A stretch of DNA of 64,000 nt from Bdellovibrio bacteriovorus (GCF_001592755.1 NZ_LUKF01000012.1:124001-188000); one strand, 5' to 3'; shown: positions 51,725 to 61,228, numbered from the stretch's first letter. Made by a program: numbers and translations. The notes: generated from the letters alone by a model not told the origin.

Positions 51725-52630
51725 GTGAAGAACCTTTATCAGCTAACCACTTTCGTCACGGTTATCAGTGAAGGAAGTATGACTGCAGCGGCAGACAAGC
51801 TGTATCTGACTCAACCAGCGGTGTCGCAACAGATCCGAAATCTAGAGGAAGATCTAGGAGTGGAACTGCTTGTTCGCGGTGTTCGCCAAATCAAGGCCAC
51901 GCCTCAGGGCGAAGTTCTTTATGAATACGCAAAGAAGATCATCAATCTGACTCAACAGGCCGAAATTGCAATTAAGTCCATCGGTGCCCACATGAAAGGG
52001 CAATTGCGCATTGGAACTTTGAATTCTTTGGGTCTGCATCTGATGAGCCCGATCGTGGGCCGTTTGATGCGTCACAATCCTGACCTGATGTTGAAGGTGG
52101 ACTACGACCGTGGTGAAGAGCTTATTAAAAGTTATAAGAAAGGTCTGTACGACATCCTGATTCTGCCCGACGTGAAAACGGAATTTAGTTCCGAGCTTGA
52201 AAACAGCGAGCAAAAGTTTGTGGCCAAAGAAGAAATGTGGCTAGTGGGTTCAAGCAAAGATGAAAAAATGCCCCAACAAATTAGCTTTAAAGACATTGGC
52301 GCGTTTCCGTTAGTGAATTTCACCGAAGAGTTTCCCGGATTCAACAACACCGTGAATTCTAAAATGCAGAATGCGGGCCTCAACCTTTCATCTATTTTTG
52401 AATCGGCCAACGTTGGAACTTTAAAGCGCGTGATCGAAGCGGGTTTAGGTTGGGGATTTTTGCCGGCGCACTCCATTAAAAAACAAGTGCGCTCGGGGCG
52501 CTTAAATCGCGTTTACGTGAAAGACCTTCATTACGAAATTGATCTGATGTTCTATTATAAGAAGAATTCAGAGAATAAGGCTTTGGTCGAGGTCTTCTAT
52601 CAAACAATGTCACAACAAGAAAAAGGCTAG
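51725..52630 (+). CDS. LysR-type transcription regulator
   Basis: 301 residues from GTG at 51725, with caaaggag upstream. N-terminal winged helix typical of LysR: LYQLTTFVTVISEGSMTAAADKLYLTQPAVSQQIRNLEEDLG. The effector domain has KGQLRIGTLNSLGLHL and FPLVNFTEEFPGFNN. It is divergent from the secreted anchored protein, which may be its target. The ligand is unknown. The stop lies in a hairpin (aaggctagc / gctggcctt, 52623-52645) with a weak T-tail. Confidence 0.92.
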   Translation: MKNLYQLTTFVTVISEGSMTAAADKLYLTQPAVSQQIRNLEEDLGVELLVRGVRQIKATPQGEVLYEYAKKIINLTQQAEIAIKSIGAHMKGQLRIGTLNSLGLHLMSPIVGRLMRHNPDLMLKVDYDRGEELIKSYKKGLYDILILPDVKTEFSSELENSEQKFVAKEEMWLVGSSKDEKMPQQISFKDIGAFPLVNFTEEFPGFNNTVNSKMQNAGLNLSSIFESANVGTLKRVIEAGLGWGFLPAHSIKKQVRSGRLNRVYVKDLHYEIDLMFYYKKNSENKALVEVFYQTMSQQEKG

Positions 52631-52670
52631 CATTCGGCTGGCCTTCCGTCTCAAAACAGTTATGGGATCT

Positions 52671-52697
52671 TAATCTTTACAGCTTTTTTTCCGATAT
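52671..52697 (+). promoter_or_regulatory. Sigma28 (FliA)-type promoter of the chemoreceptor
   Basis: taat at 52671-52674, exactly 15 bases, then tccgatat at 52690-52697, against TAAA-N15-GCCGATAA. It is 43 bases before the chemoreceptor ATG. Confidence 0.6.
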
Positions 52698-52739
52698 CAA
52701 TTCTGATCTTTCGGGATTTTTGGAAAAGAAGGAATGTAA

Positions 52740-54626
52740 ATGAAGAAGCACTATTCGATTCGTCTTAAGCTCGCTGTACCTATCATCCTCATTGCTTTGT
52801 TCGTTTTAGGAACTATGACGTTCTTAATGGCGAAGAACGGGCATGAAACGGCGAAGTTAGCTGCAACAGAAAAAACTGTCGAGACAGCTCACGCCTATGC
52901 AACTGAAATGCGACTTGAGGTGGAAAGAGGTTTGGATGTGGCTCGCACCATGGCTCACTTCTTTGAATCGTATAAGAAGAACGGACATGTTCAACGTGAA
53001 CCGGTGACTTTTTCTTTAAAAGAAGTTCTAGAGAAAAACAAATTTCTTATTGGTGCGTGGACCGGGTGGGAACCTAATGCCTGGGATGGTCGCGACTCTG
53101 AGTTCGTAAACTCCAAAGGTCACGATGCCACGGGACGTTTTATTCCATATTTAAATTGGGAAGGTGGCAAAGCCAGCTTAACTCCCCTTATCGGTTATGC
53201 GAATGCGGGTGAAGGTGACTACTATCTTGTGCCCAAACAACGTCTTAAAGAAACTATGGTTGAGCCCTACTTGTATCCTATTGATGGAGTGCAAGTGTTG
53301 ATGACTTCGGCCGTGGTACCGATTGTTCTTGATGGTAAGTTTGTAGGCGTATCGGGTGTGGACCTTCCGTTAAAAGAGCTGCAAAAGAAAACAGCTACCA
53401 TCAAACCGTTTGAAACTTCCGAGGCTTATTTGGTGACGGCAAAGGGAAACTATGTGTCTCATCCCGATGATAAACTGATCACAAAGCCTGTGGTTTATCC
53501 TTTTGAAGAGGCCAAATTCAAAGAGGCCATTCAACAGGGTAAGGAACTCGTTTTAACGGGAATAGATGCTAAAGACAATCAAGAATATCTTTACGTCGTC
53601 ACTCCCATGAGCATTGGATACACGGAAGAGCCTTGGGCTTTGATCGTAAGAACTCCGACTAAAACAGTGTTAGCGTCGGCGAACTCCATGGTATGGACAC
53701 AGGTGCTTATCGCTTTAACTGGATTGTTGTTCTTGTTGGCGGCGGTGGTTTTGATCGCCCAATATATTTCTAAAACAGTCAGTGATCTTTCTTCGAAACT
53801 TCAGAACTCCGGTGATCAAGTTTCAAGTGCTATTGGTCAGCTTTCGATTGCCGGTCAATCATTGTCTCAATCTTCCAGTGAGTCAGCAGCATCGTTAGAA
53901 GAAACGGTTGCCGCTTTGGAAGAGATGACGTCGATGGTGAAAATGAACTCCGACAACGCGAAGCAAGCCGCTTCGCTGTCTTCTGCATCTTCTGAGTTCG
54001 CCGTGCAGGGGGAAAAAGAGATGGGAGAGTTGCTAGTCTCTATGAAAGAGATCTCAGAGTCTTCAAAACAAATTGAAGAGATTATCAATGTGATCGACGA
54101 TATCGCGTTCCAAACAAATCTTCTGGCACTCAATGCTTCTGTGGAAGCGGCACGTGCCGGTGAACATGGAAAAGGTTTTGCAGTCGTAGCGGAAGCCGTT
54201 CGTTCTTTGGCACAAAGATCAGCTTCAGCGGCGAAAGATATCACAGGTCTTATCAAAGAATCTGTGGATAAAATCGAACGCGGCACCGTGAAGTCAGCAA
54301 AATCCGGCGAGATGCTTAAGAACATCGTTCAGTCCGTAAAAAAGGTTTCCGACTTGAACAACGAAATTTCTGCAGCAAGTGAAGAGCAGTCAACGGGCAT
54401 TGCGCAAATCAGCAAAGCCATGAATCAGTTGGATCAATCGGTTCAATCCAATGCCGCTTCATCAGAAGAGATCGCAGGGACAGCTGACGAGATCAATTCT
54501 CAAGCGCAAATTATGAAGGCTGTGGTTGATGAGCTGAAGCTTGTGGTTTACGGATCAAGTGAACCCACCGCGACAGTCCATACATTGCAACCGACAGAAG
54601 AAAAGACGCACGTAAAAGCGGCCTAA
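52740..54626 (+). CDS. Methyl-accepting chemotaxis protein with periplasmic Cache-like sensor
   Basis: 628 residues. TM1 about 10-30, a periplasmic double-Cache-like domain (about 35-310; [35 protein letters not shown]), TM2 about 320-345 and a cytoplasmic four-helix signalling domain with the conserved tip [21 protein letters not shown] and [20 protein letters not shown]. No clear HAMP region is seen after TM2. Signals to CheA/CheW, which are not in this window. A sigma28-like promoter and a ribosome site (aaggaa) precede it; a terminator follows. Confidence 0.93.
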   Translation: MKKHYSIRLKLAVPIILIALFVLGTMTFLMAKNGHETAKLAATEKTVETAHAYATEMRLEVERGLDVARTMAHFFESYKKNGHVQREPVTFSLKEVLEKNKFLIGAWTGWEPNAWDGRDSEFVNSKGHDATGRFIPYLNWEGGKASLTPLIGYANAGEGDYYLVPKQRLKETMVEPYLYPIDGVQVLMTSAVVPIVLDGKFVGVSGVDLPLKELQKKTATIKPFETSEAYLVTAKGNYVSHPDDKLITKPVVYPFEEAKFKEAIQQGKELVLTGIDAKDNQEYLYVVTPMSIGYTEEPWALIVRTPTKTVLASANSMVWTQVLIALTGLLFLLAAVVLIAQYISKTVSDLSSKLQNSGDQVSSAIGQLSIAGQSLSQSSSESAASLEETVAALEEMTSMVKMNSDNAKQAASLSSASSEFAVQGEKEMGELLVSMKEISESSKQIEEIINVIDDIAFQTNLLALNASVEAARAGEHGKGFAVVAEAVRSLAQRSASAAKDITGLIKESVDKIERGTVKSAKSGEMLKNIVQSVKKVSDLNNEISAASEEQSTGIAQISKAMNQLDQSVQSNAASSEEIAGTADEINSQAQIMKAVVDELKLVVYGSSEPTATVHTLQPTEEKTHVKAA

Positions 54627-54650
54627 TCTGCGACACGATTAATAAATTGC

Positions 54651-54682
54651 AAGGAAGAGCTATAAGCTCTTCCTTTTTTTTT
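54651..54682 (+). terminator. Intrinsic terminator of the chemoreceptor
   Basis: Perfect 11-base stem aaggaagagct / agctcttcctt with a three-base loop and a T-run. Confidence 0.93.
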
Positions 54683-54750
54683 ATTCTCCATCATGAGCCC
54701 TCACCATGCTACCTATCGTCCTTTGGGTAGCGGATCTCGTGGACGCGCTC

Positions 54751-54777
54751 TTTTTTGCAGAAATGTGAGTCCGATAA
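54751..54777 (+). promoter_or_regulatory. Possible sigma28-type promoter of the lipoprotein-fibre pair
   Basis: tccgataa at 54770-54777 matches seven of eight bases of the sigma28 -10 element. The -35 position (tttt at 54751-54754) is poor. A short hairpin cagattt / aaatctg (54783-54797) overlaps the ribosome site of the next gene. Confidence 0.4.
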
Positions 54778-54808
54778 GAATTCAGATTTCAAATCTGGAG
54801 TGACACAA

Positions 54809-55057
54809 ATGAAGACGTGGATGGTTCTTTGTCTTTGTTCGATTCTTAGCGGATGTTCTTTGGAAGCTCAAATCGATGACCTCGGTTTGAACAAAGACTC
54901 TGTCGTGCAGGCCAAGAAACGCATTCATCCAGACTTCATTTCGGCGGAAGTCGTTTCACTTTCCTCGGGTTACCGAGTGACGGCGACTTTTGGTGAAATC
55001 ACTGAAAACAAAGTGACTAGTAATGGTTGGAAAGTGCGTGGAGTTTTCTATGAATAG
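54809..55057 (+). CDS. Small lipoprotein preceding the fibre gene
   Basis: 82 residues from the ATG at 54809 (tggag upstream). The lipobox LSGC is at about residues 11-14 after MVLCLCSI. The mature part is about 68 residues (SLEAQIDDLGLNKDSVVQA ... GWKVRGVFYE), predicted beta-rich at its end. Its stop overlaps the start of the 1370-residue fibre gene by eight bases, so they are translated together. It might help export or anchor the fibre; no homologue recognised. Confidence 0.7.
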   Translation: MKTWMVLCLCSILSGCSLEAQIDDLGLNKDSVVQAKKRIHPDFISAEVVSLSSGYRVTATFGEITENKVTSNGWKVRGVFYE

Positions 55058-58000
55058 ATTGAGCTTGTCCGTACTTGTTATGCTTTTGTTTGTTGGCTCG
55101 TACGTGAATGCACAAAATAAAGGAATTAGTTTTCAGGGTGTTTTTCAAGACCCCAACGGCGATTTTCCAACGGCTTCGGGGCTGACGGTGCGCTTGCAAA
55201 TTTTAGATCCCGTCGCAGACTGTGTTCTAAGAGAAGAGGTGCACTCGGCGGTGGACGTTACAAATGGTTACATGAATCTTGTCATTGGCTCTAGCAGCGC
55301 CTTGGTTCCTGCGGCAAGCAATCCATCGCCCATTCCGAGTTTTCAAAAAGTCATGGATAATTCAGCGCCGCTGATCGGTTTTAATTGTAGCTACGTACCT
55401 CAAGCTCATCATGAACGCAAAATTCGAATCATCACCAATATGCCTCGTTTAGCGGGAGGCTTTGACGCCGTGACCGCTGATTTTAATATGCGCGCGGTGG
55501 CCTTCGCGATGAATTCTGAGATGCTGAATGGAAAGAAAGAAGAAGATTTTCTGCAAGTGAACCCGGCCCTGGGAGCGACTCAAAATCATCTTGAGCAACT
55601 ATTGAACCGGTATTCTCAATTAGATGCTATTTTGAATGGAAACTACGTTGGTAATGCCGCAACGGCGACAACGGCGTTGACGGCAAATTCCGCAACCACC
55701 GCCACTTCTGCGACCACTGCCGCGACGGCCGCTACAGCCAATGCCCTCAGAGGATTCAATGTAGCCACGACAACGCCAACGGCTGGGCAGGTCTTAACTT
55801 GGAATGCGGGTTCCTCTTCGTGGGAACCTTCTACCTCCACAGGACTGGTGTCCTCTGTCGCCGGCAGAACTGGAGATGTGACTTTATCAGCTAGTGATGT
55901 CTCTGGACTGGATACTTTTGTGGATGGCCGGGTGACTTTGCAAAAAGGAGTGGCTAGCGGACTTGCACCTTTGAATTCTTCAAGCAAAGTTTCGTCTTCA
56001 TTTTTAGGAACGGGTACCGCGGACGCTTCGACATACTTGCGAGGCGACGGAACATGGTCGACGATCTCCTCTTCTGATGCGACGAAACTTCCGCTAGCAG
56101 GCGGGACCATGACGGGTGATATCACGATGGCCTCTGGCGCGGATTTATTGGTGGGAGGAAATTCCCTTCAGAATGTCGGATATCTGACGATGAACCCTTC
56201 AAGGTCTCTGCATCTTTCAAACAACGCAACAGATCCTGCGGGCCTGACTTTAAGTGATGCGGGGAAGATGTGGTATGACTCTTCGAACAATGTCATTAAA
56301 TTTTGGGACGGAAGTGCCATTCGTACCTTGGGTGTTGCAGGTGCGGGCTTGCAATCTTTAAATGGACTTAATTCTCCGACTCAAACTTTCGGTGTGGTGA
56401 ATACAGGTTCCGACTTTGCTATTAGTTCAACTGGAAGCACACATTCTTTTCAACTTCCGACAGCCTCAGCCACGGCGCGTGGAGCTTTGAGTTCTTCAGA
56501 CTGGTCGGCATTTAGTAGCAAACTGGGTCCATCGACATCTTTTTCAGGGGATGTCTCTGGAACTTATAACAACTTGACTCTTGCGACCGTTCCAATTTCC
56601 AAAGGAGGAACAGGTCAAACAATCAAAGCAAATGCATTTAATGCTCTGAGCCCGCTGACAACAAAAGGGGATTTGGTTGTTCACAACGGGGCGAACAATG
56701 TTCGACTTCCTGCGGGTTCTAATATGACTTATCTGCGCGCCAATAGCGCTGTCGCCGAAGGTGTTGAATGGACCAGCTCCATTTCTGCGTCGGAAATTTC
56801 TTCCCTTGTGAGCACGGGAATCGTGCAAAGAAATGGCGCGGGAAATTATAGCACGGTGACCGTGAATGCTCCTTTGTCTTACGCGGGAGGAGTCTTGGCG
56901 GTCGCAACCGGCACCAGTTCGACGACGGTCGCAGCAGGAAATGATTCCCGTATTGTTGGTGCTCTTCAAAAATCCGGTGACACCATGACAGGTGATCTTA
57001 CGATGGACTCGGGTGCTGATCTAATGCTCGGTGGAAATTCCATTCAGAATGTAGGATATGTTACGATGAATCCTTCTCGGTCTTTGCATCTTTCAAATAA
57101 CTCAACGGATCCGACGGGACTGATACTAAGTGATGCAGGAAAGATGTGGTATGACTCTACCAACAACGTCATCAAATTTTGGGACGGCGGTGCGATTCGG
57201 ACTTTAGGTGTCGTGGGCAGTGGTCTTAGTACATCCACTTCCTTCGCCGGCGATGTTTCCGGGACTTATAACAACTTAGTCCTAGCAACGGTGCCGATAT
57301 CTAAGGGTGGAACGGGACAGACGACCAAAACAAATTCCTTCAATGCGCTTAGCCCACTGACGACAAAGGGAGATTTAGTTATTCACAACGGAACGAACAG
57401 TGTTCGACTTCCCGCGGGCGCTAATATGACTTATTTGCGCGCAAATAGTGCCGCCGCAGAGGGGGTTGAGTGGGCAAGCTCAATCTCTGCTTCGGAAATA
57501 TCTTCTCTTGCAAGTACGGGCATCGTGCAAAGAAACGGGGCAGGGAACTACAGTACGGTGACGGTCAATGCACCTTTAAGTTATACGGGAGGCATTTTAG
57601 GCGTCACGACGGGAACAAGTTCAACCACGGTGGCTGCCGGAAATGATTCCCGCATCGTAGGAGCTCTTCAAAAATCAGGCGACACTTTGACTGGAACTTT
57701 AAACGCGCTAGATGTTAATATCGCCAATACTAGATATCTGAAACTTCCAGAAAGCAGCGATGGAAGTGTCGCGGGCCAGCTTTGGTACAATGCGGGAGAT
57801 ATAAAATATTTCGACGGCACGACGACAAAAACTTTGAAAGTCGTAGGAACCACCCCTGTAGATCAGGGAGGCACTGGAGTCACGTCTTTGAACTCAGGAA
57901 GTCTGTTGCTAGGAAATGGGATCAATCCCGTAACAACGTTAAATCCTGTGGCGGGGAATATTGTCTACGCGACGGGGACGACGACATGGCTCAGTGGTTC

Positions 58001-59162
58001 ACCAGATACAGCCAACCTTGTTACTAAGTCCTTAAATCAAACAATAACGGGTCTAAAAACTTTTACGACCTTTATGAATACTAAGGATATTCGTTACTTT
58101 GATTCTGATTCAAGTCACTACGTCGGACTGAAGGCGCCCAACACTGTCTTAAACAGTTTCACACTTTCTTTGCCGGCAACAGCGGGCTCTTTAGGGCAGG
58201 CTCTCACCCATGATGGTGCTGGCGGGCTGACATGGAGCAACCTCCCTGCTTCGTCAGGACCTGCTGGAGGCACAGGTCGTATTCAGTACAATAACGGCGG
58301 CAGCTTTGGAGGTACGAATCTGTACACAGATGGATTTAAGATTTCTTTGAATTCGTCAGAAATGAAAGATTATTTTTACGTCGAGGTGCAGCACGGAATG
58401 CAATATAATTCGTCTGGCGCTGGCGTTATTCCCCAATATGAAAATAGCTTCTTTCGAGTCAATAATACTTCTCCTTCTGACAACCGGGCGGCGCTCCATA
58501 CTTTTGGTGTTACCAATACAGCAACAACGTCACAAAATGCTTATTTCGGAGCGGTGTCGACACCAACCGGGCACTCTCCAGCCATCGTGATAGGACAACA
58601 AAATGGCAGCTCATCCTATGAAGAACGCTTTCGCATTGATGCTTCCGGCAATGTGGGAATTGGCACGGTCAATCCCACTTATAAACTCGTCGTCAACGGA
58701 GATATAAATTTGCTGGGAGGCGCTTCAGCACTGCGATTTGCGGGAACAGGCGTCTGCACCAGCACGGGATGCACAAGCTCGTCCGATCAAAGATTAAAAG
58801 AAAAGATTGAACCTCTATCTGATTCTCTTTTCAAGATACTGCAAATTCAGGGCGTACAATATGAATACATCGACAAAGAGAAATTCGGAAGCCGCCGTCA
58901 TATCGGGGTCCTGGCACAAGACGTGGAAAAGGTTTTCCCCGAGACGGTCGTTACTGATGAAAAAAGTGGTTTAAAGTCTGTGGCGTACGATCATCTTGTC
59001 GCGCCTATCATCGAAGCGATTAAATCTTTATACGTTGAACAGGAAGTTCAAAGAAAAGAACTAACCTTGCTGCAAAAGCAAAATATCGATTTGAAAACGG
59101 AGAACTCGGCCATCAAGTTGTATTTATGTCAGAAAGATCCCGAGGCTCCATTTTGTAATTAA
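55050..59162 (+). CDS. Tail-fibre-like surface adhesin with S74 chaperone domain (MAT-like)
   Basis: 1370 residues from the ATG at 55050 (ggag upstream), with a signal peptide of about 21 residues (ending VNA). An N-terminal beta domain (KGISFQGVFQDPNGDFP) of about 200 residues is followed by an Ala/Thr-rich region, then phage-tail-fibre-type repeats with SGDVSGTYNN, ISKGGTGQT and GDTMTGDLTM motifs. The C-terminal S74 intramolecular chaperone begins about residue 1244 (SSDQRLKEKIEPL ... RRHIGVLAQDVEKVFPETV) and ends in a coiled coil. S74 domains trimerise fibres and may cleave themselves off. In Bdellovibrio such chimeric trimeric fibres act in prey recognition; that role here is inferred from architecture. 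Confidence 0.85.
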   Translation: MNRLSLSVLVMLLFVGSYVNAQNKGISFQGVFQDPNGDFPTASGLTVRLQILDPVADCVLREEVHSAVDVTNGYMNLVIGSSSALVPAASNPSPIPSFQKVMDNSAPLIGFNCSYVPQAHHERKIRIITNMPRLAGGFDAVTADFNMRAVAFAMNSEMLNGKKEEDFLQVNPALGATQNHLEQLLNRYSQLDAILNGNYVGNAATATTALTANSATTATSATTAATAATANALRGFNVATTTPTAGQVLTWNAGSSSWEPSTSTGLVSSVAGRTGDVTLSASDVSGLDTFVDGRVTLQKGVASGLAPLNSSSKVSSSFLGTGTADASTYLRGDGTWSTISSSDATKLPLAGGTMTGDITMASGADLLVGGNSLQNVGYLTMNPSRSLHLSNNATDPAGLTLSDAGKMWYDSSNNVIKFWDGSAIRTLGVAGAGLQSLNGLNSPTQTFGVVNTGSDFAISSTGSTHSFQLPTASATARGALSSSDWSAFSSKLGPSTSFSGDVSGTYNNLTLATVPISKGGTGQTIKANAFNALSPLTTKGDLVVHNGANNVRLPAGSNMTYLRANSAVAEGVEWTSSISASEISSLVSTGIVQRNGAGNYSTVTVNAPLSYAGGVLAVATGTSSTTVAAGNDSRIVGALQKSGDTMTGDLTMDSGADLMLGGNSIQNVGYVTMNPSRSLHLSNNSTDPTGLILSDAGKMWYDSTNNVIKFWDGGAIRTLGVVGSGLSTSTSFAGDVSGTYNNLVLATVPISKGGTGQTTKTNSFNALSPLTTKGDLVIHNGTNSVRLPAGANMTYLRANSAAAEGVEWASSISASEISSLASTGIVQRNGAGNYSTVTVNAPLSYTGGILGVTTGTSSTTVAAGNDSRIVGALQKSGDTLTGTLNALDVNIANTRYLKLPESSDGSVAGQLWYNAGDIKYFDGTTTKTLKVVGTTPVDQGGTGVTSLNSGSLLLGNGINPVTTLNPVAGNIVYATGTTTWLSGSPDTANLVTKSLNQTITGLKTFTTFMNTKDIRYFDSDSSHYVGLKAPNTVLNSFTLSLPATAGSLGQALTHDGAGGLTWSNLPASSGPAGGTGRIQYNNGGSFGGTNLYTDGFKISLNSSEMKDYFYVEVQHGMQYNSSGAGVIPQYENSFFRVNNTSPSDNRAALHTFGVTNTATTSQNAYFGAVSTPTGHSPAIVIGQQNGSSSYEERFRIDASGNVGIGTVNPTYKLVVNGDINLLGGASALRFAGTGVCTSTGCTSSSDQRLKEKIEPLSDSLFKILQIQGVQYEYIDKEKFGSRRHIGVLAQDVEKVFPETVVTDEKSGLKSVAYDHLVAPIIEAIKSLYVEQEVQRKELTLLQKQNIDLKTENSAIKLYLCQKDPEAPFCN
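56106..57690 (+). repeat. Compound internal duplication inside the fibre gene
   Basis: Two different modules are each present twice. Module A (TMTGD ... DGSAIRTLG) is at about 56106-56347 and 56982-57223. Module B (SFSGDVSGTYNN ... IVGALQKSGDT) is at about 56534-56981 and 57236-57690. Protein copies are nearly identical while codons often differ, so the duplication is not very recent or has been kept by selection at protein level. Confidence 0.85.
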
Positions 59163-59163
59163 A

Positions 59164-59499
59164 TTATTTCTTACGTACACAAGTCATGTCTATTTTAGAA
59201 AGCTCACGCGCATCGGGATCATTTAGATTCAAGATGCCGGTCATTGTTTTTTCGCGTAAATCATCAATGGTAATCTCTAGGTTGCTGGGCGCATGAAGTG
59301 CGTGAAGACCTTGATCTTGGGCCGTGACTTCGACGATGCCTTTGATCGCGACTTTGCCTTGCGCATCGAAGAAGGTGAGGACGACGTCTTCATTCTTTTG
59401 TTCAAGATGAAGGCGATATTTTCCCGCCTGACATTGGATTTTCGCTGCCCAACTCAAAGAGGGCAAAAGAAGTAATGTAAATAAAAACCAGCTTTTCAT
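59164..59499 (-). CDS. Small secreted protein, function unknown
   Basis: 111 residues with a signal peptide (about 1-18, ending SWA). Two cysteines (KIQCQAGKY and DMTCVRKK) bracket the mature chain, a layout also seen in other small secreted proteins of this window and suggestive of a disulfide-closed beta domain. It is convergent with the fibre gene one base away. No family recognised. Confidence 0.68.
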   Translation of the reverse strand: MKSWFLFTLLLLPSLSWAAKIQCQAGKYRLHLEQKNEDVVLTFFDAQGKVAIKGIVEVTAQDQGLHALHAPSNLEITIDDLREKTMTGILNLNDPDARELSKIDMTCVRKK

Positions 59500-59678
59500 A
59501 TTTATCTCCTAGTAAAATTTTGAACTGCGAAGATTGTACCGATGCCATTATCGTTTAAAATTCTTAGCATCTCGTTTATCATGTTTAAGGAATTTTCGTC
59601 TGACAATCTTGGTTCCTGATGCTCCCTGGTTTTAAAAAATGAAGCAACCTGGACACTCGGGACATTCATTGCATTTTC

Positions 59679-59694
59679 AAATTACCGGTAATTT
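59679..59694. promoter_or_regulatory. Perfect 16-base palindrome upstream of the TIGR02147 regulator
   Basis: aaattaccggtaattt lies 91 bases before the regulator ATG. Outer inverted arms gatgctccct (59618-59627) and agggagc-agcatc (59724-59736) enclose it. Could be an operator or part of a structured leader. Confidence 0.4.
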
Positions 59695-59784
59695 TTCAGC
59701 CGAATGCTCTTTAATTACTTTCTAGGGAGCAGCATCTCGATTTCTGTCTTTATACAAAAATAAACCTTTGGTAAGGCTCAAAGC

Positions 59785-60555
59785 ATGAACCAAAAGCAGC
59801 TTTATCCTGAAGTGGCCTCTTTTCTAAAAATGAAAATCGAAGAGCTTCGCAGTCAGCGCAAGCGACCGCTCAGTCTTCGTGCTTTGAGCGTAAAGTGCGG
59901 CATTCCATCGGGAAGATTCACGGATCTTTTGCATGGCCGTCGTCCTTTAAGTGAATTCTATGCAGAGAAGCTTTGCGTAGGATTAAAACTCAATCCTCCT
60001 GAACAACAAAAACTTAATTCCTTAGTGACGACGGCGTCCCGTAAAGAAACTCGTCGTACCTTGAACGAAAATGAATTAGCGGTCATGTCGGGGTGGGAGA
60101 ATTTCGCTATTTTAAGTCTGCTAAAAACGAAAGACATCTTTGTAAAACCAGAACAGATTGCCGAACGATTGGGAATCACGGTCGAGCGCACTCAGCAGTG
60201 TCTGGATGTTCTTAAAAGTTTGAATATGATTTTGGATCATGCGGGGTTCTTTGAAAGAACAGCGTCGCATCTGACGACGACGTTTGGTATTCCAAGTGAA
60301 GCTATTAAAAACGCCCATGAAGCGGTGTTGATGAAGTCTTCGCAAGTTCTTCGCGCGACCACTCCAGAACAGCGATATTACTCTTCCATCACTTTTCCTT
60401 TCGATATGAATAATTTGGGTGAGGCGAAAAAGATGATTGATGAATTTAGAAAAAAATTTTCGCGTCGAATGGAATTAGGAAAACGAAAAGAAGTCTTTAA
60501 TTTAAGTATTCAATTCTTCCCTTACACGGAATTAAAAGGACCTTCTCATGAATAA
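59785..60555 (+). CDS. TIGR02147-type regulatory protein
   Basis: 256 residues without signal peptide. The N-terminal part LSLRALSVKCGIPSGRFTDLLHGRRPLSEFYAEKL is helix-turn-helix-like, followed by WENFAILSLLKTKDIF, a winged-helix-like segment (KPEQIAERLGITVERTQQCLDVLKSL) and a C-terminal part with RYYSSITFPFDMNNL. This order is characteristic of the TIGR02147/DUF4423 family common in Bdellovibrionota and Fibrobacteres. The gene overlaps the next secreted-protein gene by eight bases, which suggests the secreted protein is its partner or target. Confidence 0.8.
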   Translation: MNQKQLYPEVASFLKMKIEELRSQRKRPLSLRALSVKCGIPSGRFTDLLHGRRPLSEFYAEKLCVGLKLNPPEQQKLNSLVTTASRKETRRTLNENELAVMSGWENFAILSLLKTKDIFVKPEQIAERLGITVERTQQCLDVLKSLNMILDHAGFFERTASHLTTTFGIPSEAIKNAHEAVLMKSSQVLRATTPEQRYYSSITFPFDMNNLGEAKKMIDEFRKKFSRRMELGKRKEVFNLSIQFFPYTELKGPSHE

Positions 60556-61228
60556 GATTCTATTTTTATTTGTCTTATGCGCCTCTGTTTCTGCGATGGC
60601 TCTGGGCGGAGACGTCTTAGGCAATGGTGGTGATGCTGTCGTCTGCCCCGCTGAAGGTGGAATAAAAACTGTTGAAGCCCTGGATCTGCATGAGAGTCGC
60701 GAGCTTCGCAAGTTCACTTATATTGATGCCGCCAATGCTGCCGAGGCTTTAAGAACGGTGTTTAAAAATCTTGAAGAAAAAGACCCCTCACGCGCTTGCC
60801 TGTTTGGAACTTGGATGGAAGAGTTCACGTCTCAGTCAAAATTTGTCTATGGCAAAATTCCTAGAATATTTGATGAAGGTCCCGTTTATGTGCGTCCTCG
60901 CTGTTTCGTCTATCAAGCCATTGTCAGGTACGATCAGGTTGATGCCGACGGAAAGAGATACTTTATCAACGGAGATCTTTTTACCAATATGGACGCTCTT
61001 AATCAGATTGCTATGGTCCTGCATGAATTGGTCTATCGAGAAGCCAAATTTGCGAAGGGGCCCCTTAAAAACACGACTCGAGTGCGTCGCTATACGGGAT
61101 ATATCTTTTCGACGCGCTTAAAAAGCGATTCTCCCGAGGCGTATCGGCAGTTTTTAGAGGACTCCAACCTTAGTTCTGATGAAGACTATTGCGACGCAAA
61201 TCACCGTATTTATCAAAAAACACACTAA
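60548..61228 (+). CDS. Secreted protein with GGDVLGNGGD motif
   Basis: 226 residues with a signal peptide (about 1-18, ending AMA). The mature N-terminus LGGDVLGNGGDAVVC is followed by a domain with EKDPSRACLFGTWMEEF and a segment VLHELVYREAKF; HELVYRE resembles a metalloprotease helix HExxH but has Arg-Glu instead of the second His. Several cysteines suggest disulfides. Coupled by overlap to the TIGR02147 regulator. Function unknown. Confidence 0.7.
   Translation: MNKILFLFVLCASVSAMALGGDVLGNGGDAVVCPAEGGIKTVEALDLHESRELRKFTYIDAANAAEALRTVFKNLEEKDPSRACLFGTWMEEFTSQSKFVYGKIPRIFDEGPVYVRPRCFVYQAIVRYDQVDADGKRYFINGDLFTNMDALNQIAMVLHELVYREAKFAKGPLKNTTRVRRYTGYIFSTRLKSDSPEAYRQFLEDSNLSSDEDYCDANHRIYQKTH

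Noticed and set aside
55050-59162. Prophage remnant containing a tail fibre
   Set aside because: No other phage gene is nearby, and the protein has a Sec signal peptide, fitting a cellular adhesin.
60983-61060. Zinc metalloprotease site HELVYRE in the 60548 protein
   Set aside because: The second histidine of HExxH is missing, so metalloprotease activity is not claimed.
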